Positions 44,995 to 53,661 of a stretch of 64,000 bases of DNA are shown here, one piece after another. Position numbers and translations under genes: made by a program. This DNA is from Chryseobacterium gambrini (GTDB lineage: Bacteria > Bacteroidota > Bacteroidia > Flavobacteriales > Weeksellaceae). The notes beneath the pieces were generated by a model. That model was not told the origin of the DNA, did no database searches, and was given only the letters and a program-made list of their open reading frames with translations. Location of the stretch: positions 1-64,000 of the forward strand of contig NZ_FTOV01000011.1 in assembly GCF_900156825.1 (NCBI RefSeq), written 5' to 3'. Positions within the stretch are counted from its first letter, which is position 1. Each line of letters begins with the position of its first letter.

Positions 44995-45039
44995 AAAACA
45001 AGTTTCGGCGGCACCGAAGGTACCGCCGAAACTTGTTTT
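44995..45039 (-). terminator. Long hairpin terminator
   Basis: The arms 44995-45015 and 45019-45039 match at 20 of 21 positions around a GAA loop. On the minus strand TTTTAC follows. It lies at the stop codon of the gene ending at 45038. Its TTTCGGCGG core is shared with 30357-30393. The rest of 44712-44994 holds nothing clear. Confidence 0.75.
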
Positions 45040-45490
45040 AAAAGTAATTTTCCCAAAACCAGCTGGAAGAAGGAATTTCTTCCAGTATATTTTCTATTCC
45101 GGGCTTTTTGAGAAGAACATTTTTATATTCCAGTTGACCGAAATTTTCAGGAACAGGAATCTTTACATATACTCTGTTAATATGTGGATTTCTTTTTAAA
45201 AACACCACCATAAAAGTTTTGTTCTTGAGTTTTTCTGCCTGATGAATATTTAGATTTCCGATATCGGTTTTAGAATGATACGTTTTATTCTTAATTCTGA
45301 AAGTGTATTTAAAATCATAACCGGTGCCTCTTCCGTATCCTTTAACATCATTTATTATGGCTGAGGTACAGATGCCTTCTTTCTTGTATAACTTTGCATA
45401 CAGTTTTCTTTCATTATTATCGTAAAGCAGTAAGCCTGCAATAAGAATAATCCAAAAATAAGCATGATATTTTCTGATCCAATTTATCAT
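45038..45490 (-). CDS. Single-pass membrane protein of unknown function (DUF3592-like)
   Basis: This 150-residue protein has one N-terminal membrane helix (YFWIILIAGLLLYD, about residues 11-24) and a beta-rich domain. The segment YDFKYTFRIKNKTYHSKTDI followed by TFMVVFLKRNPHINRVYV resembles DUF3592-type domains. Its start overlaps the stop codon of the helicase gene by one base, so it is translationally coupled to it, although no functional link is evident. Confidence 0.65.
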   Translation of the reverse strand: MINWIRKYHAYFWIILIAGLLLYDNNERKLYAKLYKKEGICTSAIINDVKGYGRGTGYDFKYTFRIKNKTYHSKTDIGNLNIHQAEKLKNKTFMVVFLKRNPHINRVYVKIPVPENFGQLEYKNVLLKKPGIENILEEIPSSSWFWENYF

Positions 45491-48400
45491 TACAAATAAA
45501 TAAGCTGCGTTTTCAAAACCTTTCTACCCAGCTTTTCCAGAATATTTTTATAATGGGCAATCTGTCTGTCATTTTTCTCAGATTCTTCACCTGTTTTAAA
45601 ATCTACAATGACGTAGCCTTCAGGACTCTTTAAAATTCTATCCGGACGATACACGCTGCTTTCACCGTTTTCGGAAATCATGATATCTTTTTCATTGATA
45701 ACCTGCCATTTTTCATCAAAAAATTCAGAGTTATTTTTTATAATTTCTTCTAACTTTCTCTCAATTTCTGCGCTTTCCTCAATGGTTATCTGACCATCCA
45801 GAACGTAGCATTCCAGAACTTTTCTGATGTCTTTTGCCGTATTAATCTGCGAGAGTAATTCATGGACAAAAAGCCCGATTCTTACTTTTTCAACCCGTAC
45901 CTGATAATTTTTTGACGGAGTGGCAATCTTAATCGATGTATTTTTTTCGTTGATGTTTTTTAAATTCTGAATATCCTTCGTTTCAAAATGGGAGGTTTTG
46001 TCCTTTGAATGTTTTTTCAGCATCTCAGGATTTACTTTATACAAATCAAACTCATCCAGATTTTCAGGATTTTTAGACTGTAAAAACTCCAGCAATTCCA
46101 GATTGTTAGACGTTTTATTTGCTTTTTGGATATAAAAGTACAATTGTTCTACAGGCCGCGTTGTCGCAACGTACTGCAGACACAACCTGTCTACAAAGTT
46201 TTTGTAAGAATTCTGTAAGTTGAAATACTGGATTTCCTCATCATACACCTCAAGATTTTTACTGAACTGATTAATATTAACCGACTTTAAAGCACTGTCA
46301 TTGCTCGTTTCAAACCAATTGGTGAACTCAGCATCACGATTTTTATTAATCATCGGGATAAAAACAATCGGGAACTCCAACCCTTTTGCTTTGTGGATCG
46401 TCATAATCTGGATCGCATCAATATTTTCCGAAGCCTGAATCGTATATGCAGAAGCCTCCTCATCCCAATATTTCAGAAATTCTTTCGTACTCGCTCCTGC
46501 ATTTTGTGTAAAATTGAAAAGCATCTCGAGAAAGTTCAGCAGAAAATCAGTCTCTTTATTTTCAACAGAAAATTCATTAATGTAATATTCAACAAAGTTG
46601 TACAGATTGAATCTCGGGAAATTGTCCTGCTTAAGCTTCAGAGCGTATTTTTCCTGAATAAAGTGTAACGTTTCTTCGTGCGTTTCAATTCCTAAAATTT
46701 CCTTCATTTCCAGGGTGAAATCTGCCATCTGAATTCTTCCCAGTTTGTTCAGGTAATACATCATCATGATCAGATTCGGCTTATTCTTAGGATTGCTTTC
46801 CCATCGCAGGAATTCAACAACGGCTTTAAGCGTGTTGGATAATTCTAAGGTAAGACCTTTATCGGAAATCGTTTTAATATTCGTTTCCTCTCCTTTGTAA
46901 TTTACCTTCAGATTTCCCAGTTTTTGAGAATAGCTGAAAATATCAAAATTTCCACGGCATAGAATCGTAATGTCTGAAAATTTAAAGCCGTTATCCAGAA
47001 TCTCCTGAATATCTTTCCTCATGCTTTCAGACGTATCGTTGTAAAAATCCTCATTCGTAAGATTTTCTATCAGATTTACTTTTACACGTCCTTCGATCGA
47101 CGATTTCGGATTTTGTTCGGCATCAGTTCCGAAAATGTTTTTATGCTCTTCCGATAAAGATTCAGAATGAAATTTATACAGTTCGTTATTAAAGTGAACA
47201 ATATTTTTTGCACTTCGCCAATTGTCTTTTAAAACCAATAAATCTGCCTGTTTAGGGGAAAATTCCTTTTTGTTGATGATATCGAGCATCAGTTTACTTT
47301 CCCCTCCACGAAAACGATAAATACTCTGTTTCGGGTCTCCAACCAACGTAAAAGAAGTATTTTCTGATGAAATGGCATGATCTCTCAAAGGAATAAAATT
47401 TTGCCACTGCAATTCTGAAGTATCCTGAAATTCATCAAAAAAATAGTGCTGAAACTGGGAGCCTACTTTTTCATAAATAAAAGCCGAAGGCTCATTCCGA
47501 AGGTTTTCGTTAATTAAAATATTAAATTTAGAAAGCAAAACAAGGTCGTTTTCTTCCTCAATTTTCTTCAGCTCATCCTGAATATCTTTATTTACCTTTA
47601 AAGGCAGAAGCGCGGATAAAATTTTCTCTTTTTTCTGGGTTTCTATGTACAGCCGAATAAGCTGCATTCTGTAATCAAGAAGCTGATCGAGAATTTCAAG
47701 AATTTCAGCTTCCTTGTTTTTTGATTTTGCCGAAGCTCCTTTCCGGTAGTTATTCACAACAGATTCTTCCGCAGTCGTAGGAAAAGGAAATCCCGGTCTT
47801 TTCTGATGATAAAAGTCTAATACTTTCGTAAAAAATCCTCCGATTCCGTTTTTTCCCTGTGCAAAATCTTCAATTTCAATATTCCTTGATCTGAATAATT
47901 CGATGGATCGTGTAGCCAATTCAATCGCCTGTTTTTTGTTCTGGGCAATTTCTTTTCGGAGTGTATCTTTGATGTTCTCGTAATTCGTGCTGTCGAAATC
48001 CTTATTGTTTTTAAGATGTTCGTAATGAATATCTTTCACGAACTCTTTTGCCGAGCCGTAAAGACTTTTATTCAGGTTTATTCTTTCATTATTTTCGAGA
48101 CTGTACTCCACATAATCCATGAAAGAGTTGGAGATCACTTCGTTTTCGCCAATCTGATCGAGCATTTTATCAACCGCTTCAATCAGAAAAGGTTCCGCTT
48201 CAATTTCCAGATTGAAATTTTTGGCGAGTCCCAGTTCATAAGAAAAACTTCTTACCAGACGGGAATTAAAACGGTCAATCGTTCCGATATTCAGAGTAGA
48301 ATAATTATGAAGCACATAATCCAGCATTTTTTTTGCGCGGTGATGCAGTTCATCGATCGTTATTTTCAGACCTTCTTCCTCAAATGCCTTCTGAATATTT

Positions 48401-48645
48401 TTTAAATCCGGATTTTCTGCAAAATTATCGTTCGAAAAATTTCCGAGCCACGTCAGAATTCTTTCCTTCATCTCATTCGCTGCCTTGTTGGTAAATGTCA
48501 ACGCAAGAATATTCCTGATCGACTGCTGCTGATTAGGATACCGAAGACAGATCATTAAAAGCCTCTGCACCAAAGCATAGGTTTTCCCCGAACCTGCCGA
48601 AGCATTAATTACCGTATAAGAATTTTGCATTTCAGTGGAATTCAA
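45490..48645 (-). CDS. UvrD/RecB/AddA-like ATP-dependent helicase-nuclease
   Basis: This 1051-residue superfamily 1A helicase has Walker A ASAGSGKT (15-22), LALTFTNKAANEMKERI (motif Ia), FDEFQDTSELQW (motif II), LVGDPKQSIYRFRGGE (motif III), IQIMTIHKAKGLEFPIVFIP (motif V) and YVATTRPVEQLYF (motif VI). A C-terminal PD-(D/E)XK nuclease has VIVDFKTGEE and downstream QIAHYKNIL. This is the RecB/AddA plan: double-strand break processing. No AddB-type partner gene is adjacent in the window. The second ATG, 15 bases in, is an alternative start. Confidence 0.92.
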   Translation of the reverse strand: MNSTEMQNSYTVINASAGSGKTYALVQRLLMICLRYPNQQQSIRNILALTFTNKAANEMKERILTWLGNFSNDNFAENPDLKNIQKAFEEEGLKITIDELHHRAKKMLDYVLHNYSTLNIGTIDRFNSRLVRSFSYELGLAKNFNLEIEAEPFLIEAVDKMLDQIGENEVISNSFMDYVEYSLENNERINLNKSLYGSAKEFVKDIHYEHLKNNKDFDSTNYENIKDTLRKEIAQNKKQAIELATRSIELFRSRNIEIEDFAQGKNGIGGFFTKVLDFYHQKRPGFPFPTTAEESVVNNYRKGASAKSKNKEAEILEILDQLLDYRMQLIRLYIETQKKEKILSALLPLKVNKDIQDELKKIEEENDLVLLSKFNILINENLRNEPSAFIYEKVGSQFQHYFFDEFQDTSELQWQNFIPLRDHAISSENTSFTLVGDPKQSIYRFRGGESKLMLDIINKKEFSPKQADLLVLKDNWRSAKNIVHFNNELYKFHSESLSEEHKNIFGTDAEQNPKSSIEGRVKVNLIENLTNEDFYNDTSESMRKDIQEILDNGFKFSDITILCRGNFDIFSYSQKLGNLKVNYKGEETNIKTISDKGLTLELSNTLKAVVEFLRWESNPKNKPNLIMMMYYLNKLGRIQMADFTLEMKEILGIETHEETLHFIQEKYALKLKQDNFPRFNLYNFVEYYINEFSVENKETDFLLNFLEMLFNFTQNAGASTKEFLKYWDEEASAYTIQASENIDAIQIMTIHKAKGLEFPIVFIPMINKNRDAEFTNWFETSNDSALKSVNINQFSKNLEVYDEEIQYFNLQNSYKNFVDRLCLQYVATTRPVEQLYFYIQKANKTSNNLELLEFLQSKNPENLDEFDLYKVNPEMLKKHSKDKTSHFETKDIQNLKNINEKNTSIKIATPSKNYQVRVEKVRIGLFVHELLSQINTAKDIRKVLECYVLDGQITIEESAEIERKLEEIIKNNSEFFDEKWQVINEKDIMISENGESSVYRPDRILKSPEGYVIVDFKTGEESEKNDRQIAHYKNILEKLGRKVLKTQLIYL

Positions 48646-48761
48646 AGTGCAAGTTAGCTATTTTTTAAGTGAAATTTTAACAATTTCAGACTGCTATTTA
48701 ACAGTTTTAAAAATAAAATTCTAAAAGAAATCCTAAAACACGTTAACTGTGGTTAAACTTG

Positions 48762-48791
48762 TTGTTTAGTTTAAAAATAACTTTAGTTTTG
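48762..48791 (+). promoter_or_regulatory. Promoter of the carboxypeptidase-regulatory-like pair
   Basis: TTG (48762-48764), 19 bases, TAGTTTTG (48784-48791). The GTG start at 48810 lies 18 bases further on. Confidence 0.65.
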
Positions 48792-48809
48792 CTTTATAAA
48801 AAATAACCT

Positions 48810-49559
48810 GTGAAAATAAAACTATTCTTTGTCTTAGCTTCTCTATTTTTCATCAACTGTAATGCTCAGAATTATATTTTCGGAAAAGTAACTTCTGAAG
48901 ATAAAAATGAGATGCCAGAAGTTACGGTAATCAATATCCGAACTGATGAACGGGTTCTGACCAATCGTGACGGGCATTTTATGATTTCGGGAAGGGCAGG
49001 AGACGAGCTTCGTTTTGTAAAATCGGGCTATGAACGTATAAACAGTAAAATTAATCAGGAAAATATTACTTCTCCGGTTAATGTAACAATGATAAGGGCG
49101 GCAGAACTGATTGCAGAAGTGGAAATTAAAAAAAACATAACGGGAGATATTAAAATCGATGCAAAAAATCTTAATCCGCCAAGAAAAGTTGAAAAACTGA
49201 AGAACGATCTGGCAAAATATATGTCACAAAAGTCGGCTCCGGGAGTTTTGGCAGCCAGACCGGGAGAATTTGTACAGCCTGTAACCAAAGGAATTTACAG
49301 TTTCGGGAAAGTGAAAAACAAATGGGACGATGTGGATCTGATGAATTATCTGCAAAATTCTTTAGGAGATACCTTTTTTCAGGGGCTTCAAATTCCTAAA
49401 CCACAGATCCAGCATTTCATCCTTTATATTTTAAGAACAGGTTTTGAAAGAAAAAATATCCTGAAATACGGCTATTGTACTGAAGCAGATATGAATCGGT
49501 TTAAAAATGCTGTGTTGGGAAGAATTTCAGCGTACAAATCGCCGCAGCCTCAAAAATAA
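48810..49559 (+). CDS. Carboxypeptidase-regulatory-like domain protein, paralogue 1
   Basis: This 249-residue protein has a signal peptide (LASLFFINCNAQN), which might also be a lipobox, and an N-terminal CarboxypepD_reg-like beta sandwich (about 22-95; FGKVTSEDKNEMPEVTVINI and NRDGHFMISGRAGDELRFVK). A linker with NITGDIKIDAK and a helical C-terminal part follow. The start is GTG at 48810. Such domains head TonB-dependent receptors in Bacteroidetes, but no receptor follows here. It is adjacent to a paralogue at 49568 (8-base gap). Confidence 0.82.
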   Translation: MKIKLFFVLASLFFINCNAQNYIFGKVTSEDKNEMPEVTVINIRTDERVLTNRDGHFMISGRAGDELRFVKSGYERINSKINQENITSPVNVTMIRAAELIAEVEIKKNITGDIKIDAKNLNPPRKVEKLKNDLAKYMSQKSAPGVLAARPGEFVQPVTKGIYSFGKVKNKWDDVDLMNYLQNSLGDTFFQGLQIPKPQIQHFILYILRTGFERKNILKYGYCTEADMNRFKNAVLGRISAYKSPQPQK

Positions 49560-49567
49560 ATGATCTT

Positions 49568-50344
49568 ATGAACCTCAGATTAGTTATTATTCTGTTTTTT
49601 ATGTTTGTGAATGTCTTTTCACAACAGAAAATTTCGGGAAGGATTACGGATGAAGATGGCATCAATTTACCCTCCGTTACGGTAATGAATGTTTCTGCTG
49701 ACAAAAAAACGTATACTGCCAATGACGGAACGTTTTCTATTGAGATCGCTTCTCCGGATGACGAAATCCGTTTTGTAAGAAACGGTTTTGAAAGATCTTC
49801 CATAAAAGCACTATATGGTTTAAACAAAGAGCTGAATATTAAGCTGACAAGAATTGCGGAAGACATTGAAGAGGTGGAAGTGGCTAAAATTACCGGAGAT
49901 CTCGATAAAGATTCAAAAGCGGTGGCGAAAACAGATAAAGGGCAAATTGTGGAAGATGCGGTAGGATTGCCGCAACCCGTAGGAAAAATGCGAGAAAAAC
50001 CGGCAGAAGTGAAGCAGGTTTTAATTCCGATCCTTTTGGGAAGCCTTAATGTTCAGGGATTGTATGATCTCATCAGTGGAGACGCAAGAAGGATGAAGCG
50101 TCAATATCGGTATGATGATCTTCAGGAAGATATTTTGTGGGTAAGAAACAGGGTGGAAGACGAATATTTTACGAAAGAAGGCATTCCTGCGGAGCGGATT
50201 TCGGAATTTATAGAATTTGCATTTGTGAATAAACCACAAACGCGAACTTTTGTAAGAGCCAAAAATTTAACCGGAGCTTTATCCAGAATGGACGACGCAA
50301 TGCCTGTTTTTGTTAAAAGAATTAAAGAAAGCAAAATACCTTAA
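49568..50344 (+). CDS. Carboxypeptidase-regulatory-like domain protein, paralogue 2
   Basis: This 258-residue protein has the same plan as the upstream gene: signal peptide (FFMFVNVFSQ), beta-sandwich domain (ISGRITDEDGINLPSVTVMN, DGTFSIEIASPDDEIRFVRN), a linker with ITGDLDKDSK, and a helical C-terminus rich in Arg and Glu. The pair arose by tandem duplication and has since diverged. Function is unknown. The 256 bases after it contain degraded copies of a TTTGTGAACTT-like intergenic sequence and no clear terminator. Confidence 0.82.
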   Translation: MNLRLVIILFFMFVNVFSQQKISGRITDEDGINLPSVTVMNVSADKKTYTANDGTFSIEIASPDDEIRFVRNGFERSSIKALYGLNKELNIKLTRIAEDIEEVEVAKITGDLDKDSKAVAKTDKGQIVEDAVGLPQPVGKMREKPAEVKQVLIPILLGSLNVQGLYDLISGDARRMKRQYRYDDLQEDILWVRNRVEDEYFTKEGIPAERISEFIEFAFVNKPQTRTFVRAKNLTGALSRMDDAMPVFVKRIKESKIP

Positions 50345-50600
50345 TAAATGTTAAAAAAATCTTAAAATTTGGAATGAGAATTGATGCAATAGTTTAGTAA
50401 ACAGACATTAAAATTATTATGGCTGTCCGCAATTTTTCATCATGAAAAAAACTTTGGGTTCTTTGTTGAGTGATACGCCTTTGTGAACTTAAAAAGCGGC
50501 TAATATTTAAAAAAACTTGAGAACTTTGTGTTAAAATTAGCATTATGATTAATTAAGGATAAGCGGAAAATTATTGTAACAAACAAATTCACAAATTTTT

Positions 50601-51335
50601 ATGAATAAAAACATTCTTTCGATTGCCATTGCAGCATTAGGTTTCGTTATCGGTCTCGGACTTTTAGGAAATGCGATTAAAAACAGAAACAAATCTGAAA
50701 ATACCATTTCTGTTACGGGTTTGGGAACCAAACAATTTACTTCTGATCTTATTACGTGGTCGGGAAGTTTTTCTAAGAATAATTTTGACCTGAAATCGGC
50801 TTATGATGAACTGGCTTCAGATCGAAAAACCATCAACGATTATTTATTATCAAAAGGAGTAAAGCAAAATGAGATTGTTTTTTCTTCTGTGGACATCCAG
50901 AAACAGTTTAAGAATTATACAGATAATAATGGGAACAATGTTCAGAATGAATTTACCGGATACAACCTTACCCAGACTGTATCGATTGAAAGTAAAGAAG
51001 TCGCAAAAATTGAAAATCTTTCAAGAAATATTACGGAAATCATCAACAGAGGAATAGAATTTACATCGTCTTCGCCAAATTATTTTTATACCAAATTAGC
51101 AACGGTAAAACAGGAAATGATTGCCTCTGCCACAAAAGATGCTAAAGAACGTGCAGAAAAAATTGCTGAAAATTCAGGAAGCAGTCTGGGAAATCTGAAA
51201 AAAGCAACGATGGGAGTTATCCAGATCACGGCTCCGAATTCCAATGAAGATTATTCTTATGGCGGAACCTTCAATACCGCTTCAAAAGATAAGGAAGCAA
51301 GTATTACCATAAAGCTGGAATATCAGGTAAATTAG
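50601..51335 (+). CDS. SIMPL domain (DUF541) protein
   Basis: This 244-residue protein has an N-terminal membrane anchor (ILSIAIAALGFVIGLGLLG, residues 5-23) and a SIMPL domain opening with ENTISVTGLGTKQFTSDL and ending with ASITIKLEYQVN. The segment ASATKDAKERAEKIAENSGSSLGNL is typical of the family. The protein should face the periplasm, where SIMPL proteins form oligomers of poorly known function. It ends at a bidirectional terminator. Confidence 0.88.
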   Translation: MNKNILSIAIAALGFVIGLGLLGNAIKNRNKSENTISVTGLGTKQFTSDLITWSGSFSKNNFDLKSAYDELASDRKTINDYLLSKGVKQNEIVFSSVDIQKQFKNYTDNNGNNVQNEFTGYNLTQTVSIESKEVAKIENLSRNITEIINRGIEFTSSSPNYFYTKLATVKQEMIASATKDAKERAEKIAENSGSSLGNLKKATMGVIQITAPNSNEDYSYGGTFNTASKDKEASITIKLEYQVN

Positions 51336-51349
51336 TTTTTAACTGAAAA

Positions 51350-51380
51350 AAAATCCGAAGCATTTGAAACTTCGGATTTT
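51350..51380. terminator. Bidirectional Rho-independent terminator
   Basis: AAAATCCGAAG (51350-51360) and CTTCGGATTTT (51370-51380) lie between convergent genes. Confidence 0.85.
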
Positions 51381-51385
51381 ATATT

Positions 51386-51898
51386 TTAATGATAAACAAT
51401 ATCGTAGATTTCGTCTTTTACTTCCTTTAGATTTTCAGGTTGATAATTAGCAAGGAGCCATAGATTTAAAGGTTTTTTTCCTTCGCCGTAACTTGGCTGA
51501 ACATACATTTCATCAATCAGGCTGAAACCGTTTTTCTGATAAAAAGAATAGCGTCTTTTCGTATCTTCGGTTAAATGCCCGTGTTCTATCTCCAGAACAA
51601 TTCTTGGATAATTTTCAAAAAGATAACGGGTAATGTGAGATCCCAGTTTCTGGCTTCTGAATTCCTCAAACACTTCAAAATGTTCCACAAAAGCAAAATT
51701 GCTGAGTTCCCAGATGATGAGGTAGCCTATATTTTTAGCTTCGTGAAGTACAGAAATTATTTTCACTTTAGGGTGTGAGAACAGCGGAGACAATTTGTCC
51801 CAGTCTCTTCTTTCGTCTGCGGGAAACGTTTTGCAGTATGCCTCAAAAATTTCCTTAACCCTGTAATCTTCTGTAGAAGTGATCTGTAAAAATTCCAT
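51386..51898 (-). CDS. GNAT family N-acetyltransferase
   Basis: This 170-residue protein has a GNAT fold: FVEHFEVFEEFRSQKLGSHI (about 70-89) gives the acetyl-CoA loop in the form R-x-x-K-L-G, and RRYSFYQKNGFSLIDEMYV matches the C-terminal strand pattern. The substrate is unknown. It lies 2 bases after the PspC gene, in a three-gene operon with DUF2851. Confidence 0.82.
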   Translation of the reverse strand: MEFLQITSTEDYRVKEIFEAYCKTFPADERRDWDKLSPLFSHPKVKIISVLHEAKNIGYLIIWELSNFAFVEHFEVFEEFRSQKLGSHITRYLFENYPRIVLEIEHGHLTEDTKRRYSFYQKNGFSLIDEMYVQPSYGEGKKPLNLWLLANYQPENLKEVKDEIYDIVYH

Positions 51899-51900
51899 AT

Positions 51901-52122
51901 CTATAAATCAAAAACATTGGGTCTTCTGGTGATAAAAATATCCTTTACCCAAAGTGTGAATGCCAGTCCCAGATAAATTAAAAAGAAAAATCCTGCCGTT
52001 GCAAAAGTAGAGTAGATGAAAAATACTCTCAGTTTAGAAACAGGAATTCCGAGTTTTGCGCCCGTTCTTGTAAGAACGCCAAACCATTCTCTTTCCATTT
52101 TATGGCGGATATTATCAAGCAT
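51901..52122 (-). CDS. PspC domain-containing membrane protein
   Basis: This 73-residue protein opens with a soluble segment of about 30 residues, and a PspC-type helix follows (LRVFFIYSTFATAGFFFLIYLGLAF, about residues 32-56). PspC proteins sense envelope stress; this short form with no extra domain is common in Bacteroidetes. It overlaps the DUF2851 gene by 8 bases. Confidence 0.82.
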   Translation of the reverse strand: MLDNIRHKMEREWFGVLTRTGAKLGIPVSKLRVFFIYSTFATAGFFFLIYLGLAFTLWVKDIFITRRPNVFDL

Positions 52123-53389
52123 TTGAAGATTCTTTTAAAATTTTAAATCCAATACCGCAATTTAAGCAATTTTTTTCTTCACAGGAATTTTTAAAATGAT
52201 AAATCAGACTTTGTGATTCCAGTGCTGTTTTACACTTCAAGCCCAGCTTTTTCCAGTCAGCAATAACTGAATTTTTTTCGGACGGAAGGTTTTTGTAAAA
52301 AAGCAGAATTTCGTCTGCAATTTCTTCTTGGTGATATTGATGATAAGTATATTTTAAAGGCAAAATGGTGTTTAAAATAATTAATTCAATAAAATCCCGC
52401 GATACAACTTTGGTCTGATTTACCGATGATATTTTCCCGAAATTATAATGATCATCCCAGTATTCCGAAGCTTTGATATCACTAAAAATTTCGAAAAGCT
52501 CTTCTGTATTTTTAACATGGATGATTTTTGAAAATAAGTTCTGATGCGTGAAATAGAGATTCGCCAACTGCGACAAACGGAGCGTAGGAAAATTGGGTGG
52601 TCTTAATCTGAGAAATTTAGGGTGAAACTTAAGATTGGAAATGTTGAATTTTGCCTTGATAAAATCAAATTCCCGCTTCCAGATTTTCATCGTTTCATCC
52701 TCCGGATTTTCCAGCCAGCCGGAAACACCAAAAAATAAAGCTTCCAGTTGGGTTTCGTTTTGCCGGATCTTATTAATGATGGTAAAATCTATGCTTTCCG
52801 CAATTTGCCTGAAAATAAATGCATTCACCTTTAATCCGAAAGAATAGGCTAAAGAATGAAACAAAACGGCCTCAAAATTATTTTTAAACTGAGCTAAATT
52901 CTTCTCAAATTCTAAAGATTTCTCCGCCAGTTTTTTAAGAACATTTTCTTCATGAAAGTGAACCGGAATTTTATCGGGATCAAAAATATTTTCGCAGGGA
53001 ATAAACTGCGTTCCGCCGATCAGTTTTTCATATTTCCACAGGATATTTTCGTCGATATGATCTTTTAATTCCAAGGTGGGAATATTTTTATTTTTCAGTT
53101 CCTCAATTTCACAATCGTTCTGAAAAACGACATGAAGAATTATATTCTGATAGTTTGGATCGTGTGAATGGTTGTGAAAGATCCAGTCGGAAGATTTTAC
53201 ATGAAGTTCAATATTTCCTGCAAAAGTAATTTCATTGATCTTCACCTTCGCCGCCAGAAAATCCGGACCGGAATCTGTATTCCATTTCCCGAAGTCTAAA
53301 ATTTCAATAGGATTGCCTTCAAGATCTTTGAAGTCGAAATGCTTGAACACTTTATAGTTCCAGAGATATTGTAAGAGTTTTTCGGTCAT
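52115..53389 (-). CDS. DUF2851 family protein
   Basis: This 424-residue cytoplasmic protein matches the Bacteroidetes DUF2851 family. It opens TEKLLQYLWNYKVFKHFDF, then has DFGKWNTDSGPDFLAAKVKI and AGNIELHVKSSDWIFHNHS, conserved residues that resemble a nuclease-like core (Asp, Glu-x-His), and ends with a Cys-rich ENCLNCGIGFKIL that could bind metal. Function is unknown. It heads the DUF2851-PspC-GNAT operon. The 270 bases upstream hold the bshA terminator and nothing else clear. Confidence 0.85.
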   Translation of the reverse strand: MTEKLLQYLWNYKVFKHFDFKDLEGNPIEILDFGKWNTDSGPDFLAAKVKINEITFAGNIELHVKSSDWIFHNHSHDPNYQNIILHVVFQNDCEIEELKNKNIPTLELKDHIDENILWKYEKLIGGTQFIPCENIFDPDKIPVHFHEENVLKKLAEKSLEFEKNLAQFKNNFEAVLFHSLAYSFGLKVNAFIFRQIAESIDFTIINKIRQNETQLEALFFGVSGWLENPEDETMKIWKREFDFIKAKFNISNLKFHPKFLRLRPPNFPTLRLSQLANLYFTHQNLFSKIIHVKNTEELFEIFSDIKASEYWDDHYNFGKISSVNQTKVVSRDFIELIILNTILPLKYTYHQYHQEEIADEILLFYKNLPSEKNSVIADWKKLGLKCKTALESQSLIYHFKNSCEEKNCLNCGIGFKILKESSNA

Positions 53390-53553
53390 GGGTGTTTAAT
53401 ACAAATATAGAATAAAAATGATTCATAAATGTTAAATATTTGAAAATCAATTAAATAAGAAAATTATTTTATAAATAATTCAAAAGTCATAAATCCTTTC
53501 AGAGAAAATAATTATTTGCATGAAAAATATTAATCTTCCAAAACTCGATGTAT

Positions 53554-53582
53554 AAAAAAGCTGCATCCTTTTGAATGCAGCC
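53554..53582 (-). terminator. Rho-independent terminator after bshA
   Basis: GCTGCAT (53560-53566) pairs with ATGCAGC (53575-53581), and on the minus strand TTTTTT follows. Confidence 0.8.
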
Positions 53583-53661
53583 GTTATGTTTTATGGTATA
53601 AATCTAACAAGTTTTTAAAATCTGTTAGGTTTTGGTAAGTCAAAACTTTCTTTATATAATG

